Source of the DNA: an uncultured Porphyromonadaceae bacterium
GTDB lineage: Bacteria > Bacteroidota > Bacteroidia > Bacteroidales > Muribaculaceae
DNA: 6,579 nucleotides
Assembly (NCBI GenBank): GCA_900548705.1
Contig: URLF01000113.1
Location: 1-6,579, forward strand
Direction: 5' to 3'
Shown here piece after piece: positions 5,741-6,579 of this stretch. The notes below the pieces were generated by a model. It saw only the letters and a list, made by a program, of their open reading frames with translations. It made no database searches and was not told the origin of the DNA. A program made the position numbers and the translations under genes. How positions within the stretch are numbered: the stretch's first letter is position 1; each line of letters opens with the position of its first letter.

Positions 5741-6579
5741 CTTGGTATGGAGACCCCCCCCGCACCTCCGCCGATTTCAAACACCATCGGCTCGGAGGCG
5801 ACGGTAAAATAAGGGAGCGTCCATTTCAGGTTGGCTCGCGGGTCGAAATAGGGGCGACCGGAGAGGTAATACCTGCCGTCAAGCCCGAGAAGCTGTGTCT
5901 CGCGCAGGCCGACCTGAAGATGGAGGGTATGGTCGCCGAGTCTCACTTCCGATTCATTCTCGACATAGGCCGAAAGCTGTTGCATCGCCGGTATGTCGTC
6001 GAACGGGCGGGGGCGGCTGTTGTTGCCTGCCGTCAGCGGACGGGTGAGGTCATAGACCTGTCCTTTGCCGAAATTCTTGGAGAGATTCCACTCCACACCA
6101 CCTTTCAGCCATCCCGAGATGTCGCCTGCACGGTAACGGAATCGTGACGAAAGTTTGGCAAATGCCGAGAACGGCTTGCCATACACATCGTAATCCGCTA
6201 TGTAGAGCATCGGCAGGAAGCCGACATTGTTTGCTCCGGGAGTGGTAGATACCGGGAGGGGGTAGAGGCGGGTGGAGGCCACGGTTTTCTGCTGGCGCAG
6301 ATGCTCGTCGGAATAGCTCAGGCCGGTGGTCAGGCCGAGGGAGTTGAAGAATCCCCCCTGGCGGGAGAGCAACACGAGGGTGTTGTTCCAGGAAAAGCTG
6401 TTTATGTCGTTGGTGTAATAGTCGATGGTGTTGTTGACGGTCAGGTCGGGGTCATTCTTGTCGCGCTCGAAGGTGCCGGTGTAGTTGAGCGAGGAGTCCC
6501 AGGTGAGGTCCTTCCCCTTGACCTGACGTTTGAGGTTGCTGCGCAGTGAGGCGGATACGCGTTTGAAGTTCTGGCGGTT
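5647..6579 (-). CDS. Upstream barrel half of the TonB receptor, ending early after the frameshift
   Basis: This piece is open from the right edge of the window (NRQNFKRVSA) and shows barrel strands for 275 codons up to the G run. It then reads about 35 unrelated codons (VSIPRCLWRP onward) to a TGA at 5649-5647. The foreign tail overlaps the true frame of the second half by about 100 bases. A product ending here would lose the last half of the barrel and its closing strand, so it should not assemble. The gene truly starts beyond the window; a GTG at 6375 is an internal valine. Confidence 0.75.
   Translation of the reverse strand, partial: NRQNFKRVSASLRSNLKRQVKGKDLTWDSSLNYTGTFERDKNDPDLTVNNTIDYYTNDINSFSWNNTLVLLSRQGGFFNSLGLTTGLSYSDEHLRQQKTVASTRLYPLPVSTTPGANNVGFLPMLYIADYDVYGKPFSAFAKLSSRFRYRAGDISGWLKGGVEWNLSKNFGKGQVYDLTRPLTAGNNSRPRPFDDIPAMQQLSAYVENESEVRLGDHTLHLQVGLRETQLLGLDGRYYLSGRPYFDPRANLKWTLPYFTVASEPMVFEIGGGAGGVSIPRCLWRPISIPTCFTPTRCSSTTSTTMRNGGQ
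5754..5761 (-). repeat. G8 homopolymer at the receptor frameshift
   Basis: Eight C in a row on the plus strand read as eight G in the receptor gene, the longest G or C run I noticed in the window. The codons read GCG GGG GGG GTC in the present frame, but GGT CTC CAT is needed for the downstream half. The reading frame breaks exactly here. G runs of this length are prone to slippage during replication and also to errors in some sequencing methods. Confidence 0.9.

Larger units (their letters stand above)
4733..6579 (-). pseudogene. TonB-dependent outer-membrane receptor, frameshifted, 5' end outside the window
   Basis: About 615 codons of a receptor that would use TonB and the proton gradient to import a scarce ligand across the outer membrane. 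The visible part is the beta-barrel; the signal peptide, plug and TonB box lie beyond the right edge, roughly 300 residues judging by usual length. The frame is open from 6579 to 5755, where it hits eight G (minus strand), then continues one frame over from GGT CTC CAT ACC AAG ATG (GLHTKM) to the stop at 4735-4733. The two halves join cleanly: an IGGGAG strand runs into LHTKMPVAAYLYP, a stretch common in Bacteroidetes TonB receptors. The C-terminus YFGMELNLKL is a standard closing barrel strand. A run of 9 G or 6 G would restore the frame. Whether this is mutation, phase variation or sequencing error cannot be decided here. It lacks the obvious signs of a SusC glycan receptor, and a DUF4876-like lipoprotein follows it instead of SusD. 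The ligand is unknown. Confidence 0.9.

Noticed and set aside
6353..6358. A G6 run in the upstream half of the receptor as a second slippage site
   Set aside because: The frame is unbroken across it (CAG GGG GGA TTC), six G is short for frequent slippage, and a similar six-base run occurs in the barrel gene at 2240-2245 without any frameshift.
4733..6579. Programmed ribosomal frameshift instead of a mutation in the receptor
   Set aside because: I see no nearby stimulatory hairpin or Shine-Dalgarno-like element, and TonB receptors are not known to use recoding; mutation, slippage or sequencing error is simpler.

Overview
The window looks like chromosomal DNA from a Bacteroidales bacterium. 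The evidence is a TonB-dependent receptor barrel, a lipoprotein with a Bacteroidetes-type acidic tail after its lipid cysteine, proteins that resemble the Bacteroidetes families DUF4876 and DUF6850, A-rich leaders without Shine-Dalgarno sites, and one Bacteroides-type -7 box (TAnnTTTG). The fairly high G+C (judged by eye, not counted) would suit Muribaculaceae, Barnesiella or Alistipes relatives better than classic Bacteroides, but I cannot name the family from this sequence alone.

All six genes lie on the minus strand and are packed tightly, so transcription runs from right to left. In that order they are: the barrel part of a TonB-dependent receptor (5' end beyond the right edge, frameshifted at a run of eight G; 6579 to 4733); a DUF4876-like surface lipoprotein (4679 to 3453); a DUF6850-like outer-membrane beta-barrel (3453 to 1849); an ABC transporter ATPase (1809 to 916); a six-helix ABC-2-like permease (885 to 214); and the first 61 codons of a membrane-anchored protein, possibly DUF4857 (184 to beyond the left edge). 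Gaps are 53, -1, 39, 30 and 29 bases, which suggests one operon, perhaps with an extra promoter before the last gene.

The layout joins an outer-membrane module (receptor, surface lipoprotein, second barrel) to an inner-membrane module (ATPase, permease, anchored accessory protein). The first probably binds and imports a scarce ligand such as a metal chelate, cofactor or peptide. The ATPase and permease look like the ABC-2 export type, not a binding-protein importer, so how the two halves co-operate is unclear. No substrate can be read from the sequence.

The main oddity is the receptor frameshift, which falls exactly on the longest G run in the window. It could be a sequencing or assembly error, a fixed mutation, or the OFF state of a slippage-driven switch. 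I see no RNA genes, mobile elements, CRISPR arrays or clear terminators, and no stretch over 300 bases lacks a gene.
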